DNA of 64,000 bases from Prevotella koreensis (GTDB taxonomy: Bacteria; Bacteroidota; Bacteroidia; Bacteroidales; Bacteroidaceae): contig NZ_RYYU01000001.1 in assembly GCF_003977605.1 (NCBI RefSeq), positions 2,296,600 to 2,360,599 on the forward strand, written 5' to 3'. Positions 7,495-17,265 of the stretch are shown in pieces (position 1 is the first letter of the stretch; the number at the start of each line of letters is the position of its first letter). Both the position numbers and the translations under genes were made by a program. The notes under the pieces were generated by a model, which saw nothing but the letters and a program-made list of their open reading frames with translations, had not been told where the DNA came from and did no database searches.

Positions 7495-8628
7495 TTATTT
7501 GGAATCTTTTTGCGTTTTTTCGTCTGCAATTGCTTTCTCGGTGACTTTTTCCTCTATTATTTCTTCGTCTTTCGTAACATAACGTTTATAATATGCCATG
7601 ATAATTGTTGTTAGTGGCAAGGCAATGATAAGGCCAATAAATCCGAGCAATGCACCCCAGATAGACAGTGAAAGGAGCAATATGGCGGGATTCAGTTTCA
7701 TTGCCTTTCCCATGATGCGTGGTGTCACGATGAGGTCGATGATTATCTGCACAATGGCAAAAACTGCGACGGCAGATGCAAGAATGACCCAGAAATTTTG
7801 TCCGGTGTCAACTGCCTTCAGCAGAGCAAGGAACACTGTGGGAATGAGTGCGAAGGTGTGAAGATATGGCACGAGGTCCATTATTCCGATAAGTATTCCG
7901 AGACCTATCGCCATAGGAAAGTCAATGATGGTGAATCCGATACAGAACAATATGCCCATTACAAGTGCCACGAGTCCCTGTCCGCGGATATAGTTGTTCA
8001 TTTCTCGTTTCACATCGCTTGCCAATCCCGACCAGAAAGGCCGGCTATTCTTTGGGAAAATACGAATCCAGTTGCGTGTTAAGTACTCGTAATCAAGCAG
8101 GATAAAGAACATATACAACAATGTTATGAGTGATGCTACGATGCTGATAATGATGTCGGCAGTCTGTCCGAGCATATTGAAAACCTTTGGCATAACGCCC
8201 TTTATGGCATCAGTCACATCTTTCTGTCTCAGGAAGCCCTCTATCTGTTTGTAATTATCTCGCACCCAATGTTGTATTGCCTGCGAGATGTTGTTGGCTT
8301 CGGTGTTGTTCTGTATGTATTGTGTTATCAGTGTGCCCAGTTTTTCAAACTGATGCATCATCGGCGGGAAGATGAGATAGAAGACCCCGAACAGCACAGC
8401 AAGGACGAATATCAGTGTCACCACGATGCTTAGTGGGCGCGTAGGCACATGGAGTTTGTATTGGGTGAAATGCACAAGGGGATAGAGCAGGTATGCAAGC
8501 ATCCATGCCACGAAGAAAGGCAGCAACACGCTGCTGAGGTAGTTGATGGTGAGTATTACGGCAATTATTATCGATGCCGTTATGATCCATCGTACCAGTT
8601 TGTCGAATGTAATCTTTTGTTCTAACAC
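7495..8628 (-). CDS. AI-2E / PerM family membrane transporter
   Basis: 377 residues with about seven or eight hydrophobic segments: a pair near 13-45, one near 65-90, one near 160-185 (IIISIVASLITLLYMFFILL), then a cluster after 215 (VALVMGILFCIGFTIIDFP, AIGLGILIGIMDLVPY, FWVILASAVAVFAIVQIIIDLIV). The loop motif GxxIGIMDLVPYLHTF and the GKAMKLNPAILLLSLSIWG segment are typical of the AI-2E exporter / PerM family. Transported substrates vary in this family, so none is assigned. The tail is charged and cytosolic. It follows tdk with a 15-bp gap, so the two are probably one transcript. Confidence 0.9.
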   Translation of the reverse strand: MLEQKITFDKLVRWIITASIIIAVILTINYLSSVLLPFFVAWMLAYLLYPLVHFTQYKLHVPTRPLSIVVTLIFVLAVLFGVFYLIFPPMMHQFEKLGTLITQYIQNNTEANNISQAIQHWVRDNYKQIEGFLRQKDVTDAIKGVMPKVFNMLGQTADIIISIVASLITLLYMFFILLDYEYLTRNWIRIFPKNSRPFWSGLASDVKREMNNYIRGQGLVALVMGILFCIGFTIIDFPMAIGLGILIGIMDLVPYLHTFALIPTVFLALLKAVDTGQNFWVILASAVAVFAIVQIIIDLIVTPRIMGKAMKLNPAILLLSLSIWGALLGFIGLIIALPLTTIIMAYYKRYVTKDEEIIEEKVTEKAIADEKTQKDSK

Positions 8629-8643
8629 TTTATTGTCTTATTT

Positions 8644-9255
8644 TTAAGTATTTCGGGTTTGTGTCTTTTCTTCTTTCGACACATTCTTGTAACATTCTCT
8701 GCACAGTGGTTCGTATTCATGTGTCTCACCGAGCAGCACCCGCTTGTCGCTTTCTACGAGACGGTGACTGACGTAAGCCTGTGAACCACACTTCACGCAG
8801 ATTGCATGTACCTTTTGCACGTCATCTGCAATGGAACACAATGCGGGAATCGGGCCGAAGGGGGTACCTTTGAAGTCCATGTCGAGACCCGCCACAATGA
8901 CTCTTATGCCGCGGTTGGCAAGTTCGTTGCAAACGTCTATGAGACCATCGTCAAAAAACTGTGCCTCGTCAATGCCTATCACCTCGTTCTCGCCTGCCAA
9001 CAGGAGTATCGATGCAGAGGAGTCGATGGGCGTGCTCGGGATTGAGTTCTGGTCGTGACTGACAACATCGGCATCTGAATATCGCGTGTCGATTGCCGGC
9101 TTGAAAATCTCTACTTGTTGTCTTGCAAACTTCGCTCGCTTGAGCCTGCGTATCAGTTCTTCTGTCTTTCCTGAGAACATTGAGCCGCACACCACTTCTA
9201 TTCGGCCGTGACGACGATATTCGCCGGTTATGTTATCTGTCATGCTTGTTGTCAT
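8644..9255 (-). CDS. tdk: Thymidine kinase
   Basis: 203 residues; phosphorylates thymidine to dTMP in the pyrimidine salvage pathway, cytosolic. P-loop [18 protein letters not shown] (about 25-42), the Mg-binding strand [14 protein letters not shown] with the catalytic Glu, lasso/zinc site cysteines CVKCGSQA (about 153-156) and CREC near 187-190, and [15 protein letters not shown] (substrate loop). Length and motifs fit type II TdK. The start used here is the first ATG (MTTSM); the Met four residues on at 9243 is equally plausible. First gene of a pair with the AI-2E-type transporter. Confidence 0.96.
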   Translation of the reverse strand: MTTSMTDNITGEYRRHGRIEVVCGSMFSGKTEELIRRLKRAKFARQQVEIFKPAIDTRYSDADVVSHDQNSIPSTPIDSSASILLLAGENEVIGIDEAQFFDDGLIDVCNELANRGIRVIVAGLDMDFKGTPFGPIPALCSIADDVQKVHAICVKCGSQAYVSHRLVESDKRVLLGETHEYEPLCRECYKNVSKEEKTQTRNT

Positions 9256-9315
9256 TTAATTTTCTGCAAAAATACAAATCGAAATCCAAAGAAACAAGTT
9301 TTTCATGCTTTTTTA

Positions 9316-9398
9316 GACATAAAGACAGATTCTTTTTCTATTAATAATGAGTCTTTCTGTCAAATACTATATGTCTTTTTGTCTGAAATAATTTTGTC
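9316..9398. repeat. Short periodic repeat, family B (locus 1)
   Basis: Units with core GTCTTTnTGTC: inverted at 9316-9326, direct at 9351-9361 and 9373-9383, plus a partial TTTTGTCTTA at 9392. The spacing is about 22 bp. The array overlaps the promoter of the LptF/G gene. The family recurs at 20857 and 37709. Confidence 0.75.
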
Positions 9399-9423
9399 TT
9401 ACGCTCATTTTACACTACCTTTG
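9393..9423 (+). promoter_or_regulatory. Promoter of the LptF/G permease gene
   Basis: TTTG at 9393-9396 and TACCTTTG at 9416-9423, spacer 19 bp. The start codon at 9432 is only 9 bp beyond the -7 box, so the mRNA would be leaderless or nearly so. Confidence 0.75.
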
Positions 9424-9431
9424 CAGGCAAA

Positions 9432-11345
9432 ATGATAGGAATTAAGAAACTTGATGTTTTCATAATCCGGCAATTTCTTATGCTTTTTGTCGGTACATTC
9501 TTCATAAGTCAGTTTGTGCTTATGATGCAATTCCTATGGCAATATATAGACAAGTTGATTGGTAAGGGGCTCACGATAGACGTGTTGGCGCAATTCTTTT
9601 GGTATATGGGGATTATGCTTGTGCCTCAGGCGTTACCGTTGGCGATACTCCTGTCGTCTCTTATCACTTTCGGAAACCTTGGAGAAAGTTCTGAACTAAC
9701 GGCGATAAAGGCAGCCGGTATATCACTGTTGCAGTCTATGCGCTCGCTCATGGTAATCGTTACTCTTATCGCACTGCTCTCATTCTTTTTTCAGAATGTT
9801 GTGGCACCGAGTGCCAATATGTCATTCGCGCAACTACTGCTGTCAATGAAACAGAAGAGTCCGGAATTGGAAATACCCGAAGGAGTGTTCTATGATGGCA
9901 TACCGGGCAGCAATCTCTATGTACAGAAAAAAGATACCGAGACAGGAAAACTGTATGGGATAATGATCTATCGAATGACCGACAGTTTCGAAGATGCAGC
10001 CATAATACTCGCCGACTCGGGGATGTTGCAGGCAACGGCAGATAAAAAACACCTGTTGCTGAACCTATGGACCGGCGAGTGGTTTGAAAACATGAGGAAC
10101 TCGGAACTGTCTGATAACGCTTCGGTACCATATCGTAGAGAGACTTTCACGAGGAAAAGAATAGTATTTGACTTCGACTCTGACTTCAACCTTGCTGATG
10201 CCAGTGCACTGTCTAACAATGCAAGGGGTAAGAGTTTGAACCGCATAAAGCGCGACCTCGATTCGCTTAATCAGACATACGACAGCATCGGAAGAGCATA
10301 TTACAACACCTTGGCGATGGTAATTGGAAACACCGAGAATGCTTTTGAAGAAAAAACAATTGACAGAAAGAGAGCCGAAGATATGGCCGGAACGAAATCG
10401 TTCAACATTGACTCGGTATTCTCGAAAATGACTGCTGATGAAAAACTTGGTGCCGTAAACAATGCTATGATGAGGGTGCAGACAGAAATATCGGAAGTGG
10501 ACTTCCGTGCTATGGTGACATCTGATGGCGACCGCTTGATAAGACAACACCAGATTGAGGCCATAAACAAATTCACCCAAGCCCTTTCGTGCCTGATATT
10601 CTTCTTTATCGGTGCTCCTCTCGGTGCCATTATCCGCAAGGGTGGGCTTGGTGTTCCGGTGATAATATCTGTGATTGTGTTCATCGTGTACTATATTTTC
10701 GACAACACCGGCTACCGAATGGCACGTGGCGGTATGTGGGCGGTATGGTTCGGCAAGGGTATTGCCACCGCCGTGCTCACACCTCTCGCCATATTCTTCA
10801 CCTACAAAGCGAATAACGATTCGGTGGTGTTCAACATTGATGCTTACCGCGAGTTCTTCATGCGTCTGTTTGGTATGCGTATAAAGCGTAACATCGTGAG
10901 AAAAGAGGTGATAATAAACGACCCGAATTATCACGATGACAGCAATTCGTTGGCAGCAATAAGTGAGGAAATAACAACATACGCCCACGAACATCATCTC
11001 ATGAGGCTGCCGGGGCTGATAAAGGTGTTCTTCAAATATCAGCCTGATAATGCGATAAAGAATATCGGTGAACGCCTTGACGAAGTGATAGAAGACCTCT
11101 CGAACACGCGCGACAAGGTGATATTGACAGAATTGAACAACTATCCTATCATGTCACTGACAGCCCACACGCGGCCGTTCGAACGGAAATGGCTCAATAT
11201 ATCTGCGGCCATATTCTTCCCATTGGGCATCATTCTATACATCAGAATGTGTCAATTCCGTTTCCGCTTATACCGAGACCTGCGCGTAATAAAGCGCACT
11301 AACGAGAATATAATAAAAAGAATAGGGGATATGTCGCCAAAATAA
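9432..11345 (+). CDS. LptF/LptG family permease (lipopolysaccharide export)
   Basis: 637 residues. N-terminal transmembrane helices (about 10-35, 58-85, 100-120) are of the YjgP/YjgQ type, with LDVFIIRQFLMLFVGTFFIS and the conserved MGIMLVPQALPLAILLSSLITFGNL. A periplasmic beta-jellyroll domain follows (about 130-260), then a long charged insert, then C-terminal helices (about 395-460, FFIGAPLGAIIRKGGLGVPV) with an extra cytosolic tail and one more helix near 590. In Gram-negatives LptF and LptG form the inner-membrane core of the LPS extractor with LptB. This single long form is common in Bacteroidota, and I cannot say whether it acts as F, G or a homodimer. The neighbour ribBA follows after 56 bp. 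Confidence 0.92.
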   Translation: MIGIKKLDVFIIRQFLMLFVGTFFISQFVLMMQFLWQYIDKLIGKGLTIDVLAQFFWYMGIMLVPQALPLAILLSSLITFGNLGESSELTAIKAAGISLLQSMRSLMVIVTLIALLSFFFQNVVAPSANMSFAQLLLSMKQKSPELEIPEGVFYDGIPGSNLYVQKKDTETGKLYGIMIYRMTDSFEDAAIILADSGMLQATADKKHLLLNLWTGEWFENMRNSELSDNASVPYRRETFTRKRIVFDFDSDFNLADASALSNNARGKSLNRIKRDLDSLNQTYDSIGRAYYNTLAMVIGNTENAFEEKTIDRKRAEDMAGTKSFNIDSVFSKMTADEKLGAVNNAMMRVQTEISEVDFRAMVTSDGDRLIRQHQIEAINKFTQALSCLIFFFIGAPLGAIIRKGGLGVPVIISVIVFIVYYIFDNTGYRMARGGMWAVWFGKGIATAVLTPLAIFFTYKANNDSVVFNIDAYREFFMRLFGMRIKRNIVRKEVIINDPNYHDDSNSLAAISEEITTYAHEHHLMRLPGLIKVFFKYQPDNAIKNIGERLDEVIEDLSNTRDKVILTELNNYPIMSLTAHTRPFERKWLNISAAIFFPLGIILYIRMCQFRFRLYRDLRVIKRTNENIIKRIGDMSPK

Positions 11346-11401
11346 CATTGTCCTAAATTCTATAATATAAATTAAATGATTCCTACCTTATTATAATAAT
11401 A

Positions 11402-12616
11402 ATGTATATGCAAGATTTTAAACTTAACAGCATAGAAGACGCTGTAAAAGACTTTAGCGAGGGAAAATTTGTCATCGTAGTGGATGACGAAGATCGCGAA
11501 AACGAGGGTGACCTCATCTGTGCAGCAGAAAAGATAACCCCGGAGATGGTGAATTTCATGTTGAAAGAAGCGCGTGGAGTGCTCTGTGTGCCGATAACAA
11601 TATCGAGATGTGAGGAACTCGACCTGCCACGTCAGGTCGCAGACAATACATCCATGCTCGGAACGCCATTCACAGTTACCGTTGATAAACTGGACGGATG
11701 CACCACCGGTGTGTCAATACACGATCGATGTGCAACAATAAGAGCACTTGCCGACCCGAACAGCACTCCTCAGACGTTCGGACGACCGGGACACGTGAAC
11801 CCTCTATATGCACAAGAGAACGGAGTGCTGAAGCGCAGTGGTCACACAGAGGCTGCGATAGACCTGTGTAAAATGGCCGGTCTGTACCCTGCCGGAGCGT
11901 TGATGGAGATTATGAACGATGACGGAACAATGGCACGTATGCCACAACTGATTGAGTTCGCGAAAGAACATCAACTGAAAATAATCACCATAAAAGATAT
12001 GATTGCCTACCGTCTGAAGAAAGATTCGCTCGTGGAGATGGGCGAAACGGTGGATATGCCGACACAATATGGTCATTTTAAGTTTATTCCTTTCAGACAG
12101 ACAAGCAATGGGTTAGAACATTTCGCACTTGTAAAAGGCGAATGGAACGAAGGAGAACCGGTAATGGTGCGCGTACACTCTTCTTGTGCAACAGGAGATA
12201 TTCTCGGCAGCATGCGATGCGACTGTGGTGAACAACTTCACAAATCAATGCAGATGATAGATAAAGAAGGCAAAGGCGTGGTGGTATATATGCAGCAAGA
12301 AGGTCGAGGTATCGGATTGATGAACAAGATTGCCGCTTACAAACTGCAAGAAGAGGGACTCGACACGGTGGAGGCTAACGTGCATCTCGGATTCAAACCG
12401 GACGAGCGTGACTATGGTTGCGGTGCACAGATACTTATGAAACTTGGTGTTCGGAAGATGAAACTGCTGACGAATAACCCGGTAAAACGAGTAGGGTTGG
12501 AAGCATACGGACTGCAAATCATAGAGAATGTGTCAATAGAAATGACACCTAATAAATATAACATAAAGTACCTTCGTACAAAGAAAAACCGTATGGGGCA
12601 CAACCTGCACCTGTGA
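11402..12616 (+). CDS. ribBA: Bifunctional DHBP synthase / GTP cyclohydrolase II
   Basis: 404 residues with two riboflavin enzymes in one chain. The N-terminal half (about 10-205) is 3,4-dihydroxy-2-butanone-4-phosphate synthase: [17 protein letters not shown] (metal-binding Glu), [12 protein letters not shown] replaced here by [13 protein letters not shown], and [16 protein letters not shown]. The C-terminal half (about 210-400) is GTP cyclohydrolase [23 protein letters not shown] (zinc Cys residues), [23 protein letters not shown], and [12 protein letters not shown]. Both active sites look intact. The Met at 11408 (MQDFKLN) is a likely alternative start. A strong terminator follows, so this is the end of its transcript. 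Confidence 0.96.
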   Translation: MYMQDFKLNSIEDAVKDFSEGKFVIVVDDEDRENEGDLICAAEKITPEMVNFMLKEARGVLCVPITISRCEELDLPRQVADNTSMLGTPFTVTVDKLDGCTTGVSIHDRCATIRALADPNSTPQTFGRPGHVNPLYAQENGVLKRSGHTEAAIDLCKMAGLYPAGALMEIMNDDGTMARMPQLIEFAKEHQLKIITIKDMIAYRLKKDSLVEMGETVDMPTQYGHFKFIPFRQTSNGLEHFALVKGEWNEGEPVMVRVHSSCATGDILGSMRCDCGEQLHKSMQMIDKEGKGVVVYMQQEGRGIGLMNKIAAYKLQEEGLDTVEANVHLGFKPDERDYGCGAQILMKLGVRKMKLLTNNPVKRVGLEAYGLQIIENVSIEMTPNKYNIKYLRTKKNRMGHNLHL

Positions 12617-12633
12617 ACCTAAGTCATAACTAT

Positions 12634-12688
12634 AGCCGCTTGGAAAACCTATAATGAAAACTTGGGAATCCAAGCGGCTGTTTTTTTC
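12634..12688 (+). terminator. Terminator of ribBA
   Basis: Perfect 11-bp stem AGCCGCTTGGA (12634-12644) with TCCAAGCGGCT (12669-12679), followed by seven or more T. Confidence 0.92.
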
Positions 12689-13005
12689 GCTTTTTCAATG
12701 AAAAGGTGAAATAAAAAAACAATTCTTTCGTTTTAAAGAATAAAAAGTGTTACTTTTGCAAGCAGATAGAGCAGAATAATGATATTACGGAATCGCTGCA
12801 ATCTGTCTAATTCGTCTTGTCAATAAGCCATATTAATCAATGTGGCAAAATATAAGCGAAAAAAGACATAAGAAGAAACATTCACAATATAGAAATGACA
12901 ATAAAACAACGGAAAAAGAGTTGCAAAATCATCTGTATTGCAAAAAAAGCAGACTGATTTGTTGTTAAAACTTATTAAATGCAGCGATATTTTTCCATTA
13001 TTTAT

Positions 13006-13013
13006 TATCTTTG
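13006..13013 (+). promoter_or_regulatory. -7 box of the exbB operon
   Basis: TATCTTTG matches TAnnTTTG. I could not find a clear TTTG at the right distance upstream. A second candidate lies at 12751-12758. Confidence 0.5.
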
Positions 13014-13128
13014 CGCAACTATTCTTACAGTATTTGTAGCATACTGGCAGAATCAGACTATGTTCTGGATTAAATAGGAATTTATTAACAACTTAAATTA
13101 TTTACAACTAAAATTAAACATTTAAATT

Positions 13129-13959
13129 ATGGCAAGTACACAAAAGACCGCAAGCCCTAAGAAATCTCAGGGCTTCACAGGAGTAAGAGGTGCATTCTGG
13201 ATCATCATCGTTTGCGCTATTATCGCTTTCTCTTTGTTCTACACATGGTTCGCAAATGGAATGCACTTCCAGGATGGCGACTCTGCAAACAGTCCGATTG
13301 ACGTTTGGGGAACAATCTTTAAGGGCGGTATCATCGTGCCTGTTATCCACTCACTGTTGCTCACTGTAATCGCCATGTCAATCGAGCGTTGGCTCGCTCT
13401 GAAGACTGCATTCGGCAAGGGCGCACTGCCTAAGTTCGTTGCTAACATCAAGGCTGCTCTCAATGCAAACGACTTCGCAAAAGCACAGCAACTCTGTGAT
13501 GCACAGAAGGGTTCTGTTGCAAACGTTGTTGGGGCATCTCTCCGCGCTTACAAGGAGATGGAGGCTACCGCAGGTTTGAAGAAGTCACAGAAGATTGCTA
13601 AGATTCAGCAGGCTCACGAGGAAGCAACTCAGCTTGAAATGCCTACTCTGACAATGAACCTTCCGATTATCGCTACTATCGTTACGCTCGGTACTCTTAC
13701 CGGACTTCTCGGTACTGTTATCGGTATGATTCGCTCATTCTCTGCTCTGTCTGCAGGTGGTGGTGCTGACTCTGCTGCTCTTTCAGAAGGTATTTCTGAG
13801 GCTCTTATCAACACCGCATTCGGTATCGGTACTTCATGGTGCGCCGTTGTGTCTTACAACTATTTCACAAACAAGGTGGACAAGTTGACATTTGCACTCG
13901 ACGAGGTTGGTTACTCTATCGCTCAGACATACGAAGCAAACCATACGGAAGAGGCTTAA
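13129..13959 (+). CDS. exbB: MotA/TolQ/ExbB proton channel subunit
   Basis: 276 residues. A helix near 20-43 (GAFWIIIVCAIIAFSLFYTWF), one near 66-90 (GGIIVPVIHSLLLTVIAMSIERW) and two C-terminal helices (about 180-205, LPIIATIVTLGTLTGLLGTVIGMIRSF; about 225-250, SEALINTAFGIGTSWCAVVSYN). The motif LxGLLGTVIGMIxxF and the small-residue last helix are diagnostic of the ExbB/TolQ pore. With ExbD and TonB it converts the proton gradient into force for TonB-dependent outer-membrane receptors. First gene of a six-gene plus-strand operon. Confidence 0.94.
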   Translation: MASTQKTASPKKSQGFTGVRGAFWIIIVCAIIAFSLFYTWFANGMHFQDGDSANSPIDVWGTIFKGGIIVPVIHSLLLTVIAMSIERWLALKTAFGKGALPKFVANIKAALNANDFAKAQQLCDAQKGSVANVVGASLRAYKEMEATAGLKKSQKIAKIQQAHEEATQLEMPTLTMNLPIIATIVTLGTLTGLLGTVIGMIRSFSALSAGGGADSAALSEGISEALINTAFGIGTSWCAVVSYNYFTNKVDKLTFALDEVGYSIAQTYEANHTEEA

Positions 13960-13989
13960 TTTTTGCTAACCCTTTAAAATTTTATCGCT

Positions 13990-14664
13990 ATGGGTAAAGT
14001 AAAAATTAAGAAAAGTGACATCTGGATAGACATGACGCCTATGTCCGATGTTATGACCCTGTTGCTCACCTTCTTCATGCTGACATCTACGTTCGTAAAG
14101 AACGAGCCGGTGAAGGTGATTACCCCGGGTTCTATATCGGAGATTAAGGTGCCTGAAAACGGAGTCCTTACAATATTGGTAAGTCCTGAAAAGGACGCAA
14201 GTGGCAAGCCTACGGGCGAAGGCCAGGTGTTTATGAGCATCGACAACACTGACCAACTCGGTAATGCTTTGTCAGATATGGCCGGAAGATTTAACGTAAC
14301 GTTGACTCCAAAGCAGATTGAGACATTCAAAACCGAGGCTATGTTCGGAGTTCCGATGTCGAAAATTAGTGCATATCTGCAGCAACCAAGCGCAAACCGT
14401 AACAAGATGATTGTGTCGGAGGGTATTCCTCTCGATTCTATTCAAGGCGGTATGAGCGAATTCCAGCAATGGGTTGATGCTGCGCGTACTGTGAATGACA
14501 AAATCAAAATTGCTCTGAAGGCAGACGCTAAGACACCTTATAAGACTATTAGAAAGGTGATGAACGAACTTCAGGACATGGACGAAAGTCATTACTTCAT
14601 GATTTCTCAACTCGATGCCGGCAAGTCGGTAGAGGCAAATACTTATGTAAGGGGAGGCAACTAA
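13990..14664 (+). CDS. exbD: ExbD/TolR biopolymer transport protein (first copy)
   Basis: 224 residues with one N-terminal transmembrane helix (about 14-37), IDMTPMSDVMTLLLTFFML, which carries the proton-relaying Asp of ExbD at D20-D21 position. The remainder is a periplasmic domain with a long insertion (about 90-150) compared with classical ExbD of about 140 residues. It begins 30 bp after exbB. Two different ExbD paralogues in tandem are usual for the Bacteroidota TonB operon. Confidence 0.92.
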   Translation: MGKVKIKKSDIWIDMTPMSDVMTLLLTFFMLTSTFVKNEPVKVITPGSISEIKVPENGVLTILVSPEKDASGKPTGEGQVFMSIDNTDQLGNALSDMAGRFNVTLTPKQIETFKTEAMFGVPMSKISAYLQQPSANRNKMIVSEGIPLDSIQGGMSEFQQWVDAARTVNDKIKIALKADAKTPYKTIRKVMNELQDMDESHYFMISQLDAGKSVEANTYVRGGN

Positions 14665-14665
14665 T

Positions 14666-15313
14666 ATGGCACAAAAAAAAGAAAGCAAACAGAAGAAGAT
14701 GAATGTCCGTGTGGACTTCACTCCAATGGTGGATATGCTTATGCTTCTCATCACATTCTTCATGCTCTGTACAACGCTTAGCAAACCGAGTACTATGGAA
14801 CTCACTATGCCAAGCAACGATGATACAACTCAGGAAGAGCAGAAGAACGAGGCCAAGGCATCTCAGACTGTGACTATATATCTTGCTGCTAACAACAAGA
14901 TTTACTATGTCGAGTATGACGATGAAGGCAATGCCAAAGAGTTGCAAGAGACCACATGGAGCAACAAGGGTATTCGTGACGTGTTGCGTTACCACGCTAT
15001 CGGAGATGGTACAAAACCGGCAAACCGCATAATTCTTGCTGTTGAGGAATTGAAGCAGAAACGCAGCCAGAATCCGAAACAGTGGCCTGATAGCATATAT
15101 CAGAAAGAACTCGCGAAGTTAAAGAGAGGTGATCTCGGAACAGAGAAAATCCCTACACTGACTGTCGTTATCAAGCCTACTGACAACTCTACGTTCAATA
15201 ATATGATTGACGCTCTTGACGAAATGCAAATTCTTAGTATCGGAACATACGTCATAGATAAACTCAATGACAATGACTTGAAGATACTCAAAGAAAAGAA
15301 TGTTCAATTGTAA
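14666..15313 (+). CDS. exbD: ExbD/TolR biopolymer transport protein (second copy)
   Basis: 215 residues; a Lys-rich start (MAQKKESKQKKM), then the membrane helix VDFTPMVDMLMLLITFFML (about 16-36) with the functional Asp in the TPMVDML motif, then a periplasmic domain including TLTVVIKPTDNSTFNNMIDALDEM near 155-180, which is the standard ExbD fold signature. The start codon is 1 bp after the stop of the first exbD, so translation is probably coupled. It likely pairs with the first copy in the same ExbB pentamer, an inference. Confidence 0.93.
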   Translation: MAQKKESKQKKMNVRVDFTPMVDMLMLLITFFMLCTTLSKPSTMELTMPSNDDTTQEEQKNEAKASQTVTIYLAANNKIYYVEYDDEGNAKELQETTWSNKGIRDVLRYHAIGDGTKPANRIILAVEELKQKRSQNPKQWPDSIYQKELAKLKRGDLGTEKIPTLTVVIKPTDNSTFNNMIDALDEMQILSIGTYVIDKLNDNDLKILKEKNVQL

Positions 15314-15341
15314 CGATAAATCATAATAAAGCAAGAAAGAA

Positions 15342-16187
15342 ATGGCAAAAATAGATCTTTACGATCCGAAATGGGTCGATATGGTGTTCGCCGACAAGAA
15401 CAAATCCTACGGAGCATACGTACTGCGTAAGGGGACATCCGGCCGTAACATCAAAGCCCTTCTGATACTGATTATCGTTGCTGCATTAGTTGGTGGCGGT
15501 CTCGCTTACAAGGTTCACCAGAACAAGGTTGAGGCAGAGAACCAAGCGTATCTTGAGGCTCTTGAACTGCAGAAATTGCAGGATGCAGCCAAGAAAGAGA
15601 AGAAGGAAGAAATCAAGGTTCAGCCTAAGGTTGAACAGAAGAAAGAAATTCCTGAGGTTCGCGAATCACAGAAGTTCACTGCTCCTGTCATCAAGAAAGA
15701 CGACCTCGTGAAAGAGGAAAATCAGGTGAAGGCAATGGATGACCTTGATAAGGAAGTCGCTGTCAGCAACGTTGATCAGGAAGGTACCAAAGACCGTACT
15801 ATGGAGGCAATCCGTAATGACATTAAGGTTGATCCGGAACCAAAGGAAGAAGTGAAACAAGAAGTCGCAACCAAGGTGTTCGACGTTGTTGAGCAGATGC
15901 CTTCGTTCCCCGGCGGACAAGGTGCACTTATGCAATACCTTGCAAGCAACATCAAGTATCCGGTATTGGCCGAGGAAAATGGTGTGCAGGGTCGTGTTAT
16001 CGTGCAGTTCGTTGTCGGCAAGGACGGTTCAATTTCAAATGTCAAAGTAGTGAAGTCTGTTGACCAATCACTCGACAAAGAAGCTGCCCGCGTGGTAAGC
16101 AGCATGCCGAAATGGATTCCGGGTAAACAGAACGGTCAGGCAGTTAATGTTAAATACACTGTGCCTGTAACATTCAAACTTCAGTAA
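15342..16187 (+). CDS. tonB: TonB-family energy transducer
   Basis: 281 residues. One helix near 34-53 (IKALLILIIVAALVGGGLAY), preceded by the Bacteroidota-type cytosolic stretch (DLYDPKWVDMVFADKNKSYGAYVLRKG). A periplasmic Lys/Glu/Val-rich spacer (about 55-185) follows, rather than the Pro-rich one of enterobacteria. The C-terminal TonB domain (about 190-281) shows MPSFPGGQGALMQYLASNI, YPVLAEENGVQGRVIVQFVV, DQSLDKEAARVVSSMPKW and a final VPVTFKLQ. It contacts TonB boxes of receptors such as the SusC, OMR1 and BtuB proteins encoded later in the window. Confidence 0.95.
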   Translation: MAKIDLYDPKWVDMVFADKNKSYGAYVLRKGTSGRNIKALLILIIVAALVGGGLAYKVHQNKVEAENQAYLEALELQKLQDAAKKEKKEEIKVQPKVEQKKEIPEVRESQKFTAPVIKKDDLVKEENQVKAMDDLDKEVAVSNVDQEGTKDRTMEAIRNDIKVDPEPKEEVKQEVATKVFDVVEQMPSFPGGQGALMQYLASNIKYPVLAEENGVQGRVIVQFVVGKDGSISNVKVVKSVDQSLDKEAARVVSSMPKWIPGKQNGQAVNVKYTVPVTFKLQ

Positions 16188-16194
16188 TCAGAAA

Positions 16195-17157
16195 ATGAAA
16201 CAATCCAAATTCTACATTATAGTAGGATTGATCTTACCCTCATTGTTCTTCTTCTCGTGTAGCGGGAAGAAGGACAAGAGCGGAAGAACAGACACACGTT
16301 CATCGGGGACAATTCAGTTTGTCGCCGATGAAAGTTTTAGTCCCATCATTGAAGAACTTAGGGAACAGTTCGAGTTCCAGTTCCCCAAAGCCAAACTTCA
16401 GGCGCAGTACACCAATGAGACTGAAGGCATGAAGCAGATAACGGATATGAAGACTAATCTGCTATTCACCTCACGCGCACTGAAACCAAACGAGGTTGCA
16501 TATATAAGAAAGAACAACCGCATCCCCGAAGTATTTCCGATAGGTTATGATGGATTGTCGTTCATCGTGAATCGTACGAATAATGACACCTGCATTACGG
16601 TGAAAGATATCAAGAGAATACTAAGAGGAGAAGTAACCGACTGGAGTCAGATATACGAAGGCTCCAAGCGCGGGAAGATAGAGTTGGTGTTCGACAACAA
16701 AGAGTCGGCTACAGTGAGATACGTCGTAGATTCGCTGCTCGAAGGCAAGACAATCGAAGGCGAGTATATGTATGCTGCAAAGAACAGCAAAGATGTTGTG
16801 GATTATGTTGACAAGACACCAAATGCAATCGGTGTGATAGGGTCTAACTGGCTTAATGACCGCCGCGACTCCACAAACACCACATTCAAGAAGAATATTC
16901 ATGTAATGTCTATATCGTTGCAAGAAAAGGCAACGCCAATGAACAGTTGGAAACCATATCAGGCATACTTGCTGGACGGACGCTATCCGTTCGTGAGAAC
17001 AATATACGCCATCGTGGTTGACCCACGCAAGGCACTCCCATGGAGTTTTGCAAACTATATCACAAGTCCGAAGGGACAACTCATTGTCTTTAAATCGGGA
17101 CTGCTTCCATACCGAGGCGATATTGTGATAAAATCTGTTAGTGTGAAGCGAAATTAA
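16195..17157 (+). CDS. PstS-like periplasmic binding lipoprotein
   Basis: 320 residues with a lipobox (SLFFFSCSG; Cys near 22). The mature protein is a type 2 periplasmic binding protein of the PstS family: GTIQFVADESFSPIIEELRE, YTNETEGMKQITDMKTNLLFTSR, DGLSFIVNRTNNDTCITVKDIKRILRGEVTDW, and VIGSNWLN near 217. The gene starts 7 bp after tonB, and such a protein is a standard member of this operon in Bacteroidales. No pstC, pstA or pstB is nearby, so a role in phosphate import is doubtful; a function tied to the TonB complex is more likely but unproven. Confidence 0.85.
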   Translation: MKQSKFYIIVGLILPSLFFFSCSGKKDKSGRTDTRSSGTIQFVADESFSPIIEELREQFEFQFPKAKLQAQYTNETEGMKQITDMKTNLLFTSRALKPNEVAYIRKNNRIPEVFPIGYDGLSFIVNRTNNDTCITVKDIKRILRGEVTDWSQIYEGSKRGKIELVFDNKESATVRYVVDSLLEGKTIEGEYMYAAKNSKDVVDYVDKTPNAIGVIGSNWLNDRRDSTNTTFKKNIHVMSISLQEKATPMNSWKPYQAYLLDGRYPFVRTIYAIVVDPRKALPWSFANYITSPKGQLIVFKSGLLPYRGDIVIKSVSVKRN

Positions 17158-17265
17158 TAAGTCCTGTTCCTCACTATAAGTTTCAGGATTAAGAAAATGT
17201 AGATAACTGTATTAAGTAAGACCAGAGAGAGTTTACACAAAGTTGTACTTATTAAATTTTAGAAT

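Larger units (their letters stand above)
12617..13128. other. Non-coding region with terminator and two promoters
   Basis: 512 bp without a plausible gene. It holds the ribBA terminator (12634-12688) and two -7 boxes, TACTTTTG (12751-12758, with TTTC at 12726-12729 as a -33-like element) and TATCTTTG (13006-13013). The latter would give an exbB leader of about 110 nt. Confidence 0.6.

Noticed and set aside
10065..10997. 310-codon open frame antisense to the LptF/G gene
   Set aside because: His/Tyr-rich nonsense sequence opposite a conserved gene; no family features.
16195..17157. Phosphate ABC transporter locus
   Set aside because: The PstS-like gene stands in the TonB operon and no pstC, pstA, pstB or phoU is nearby.
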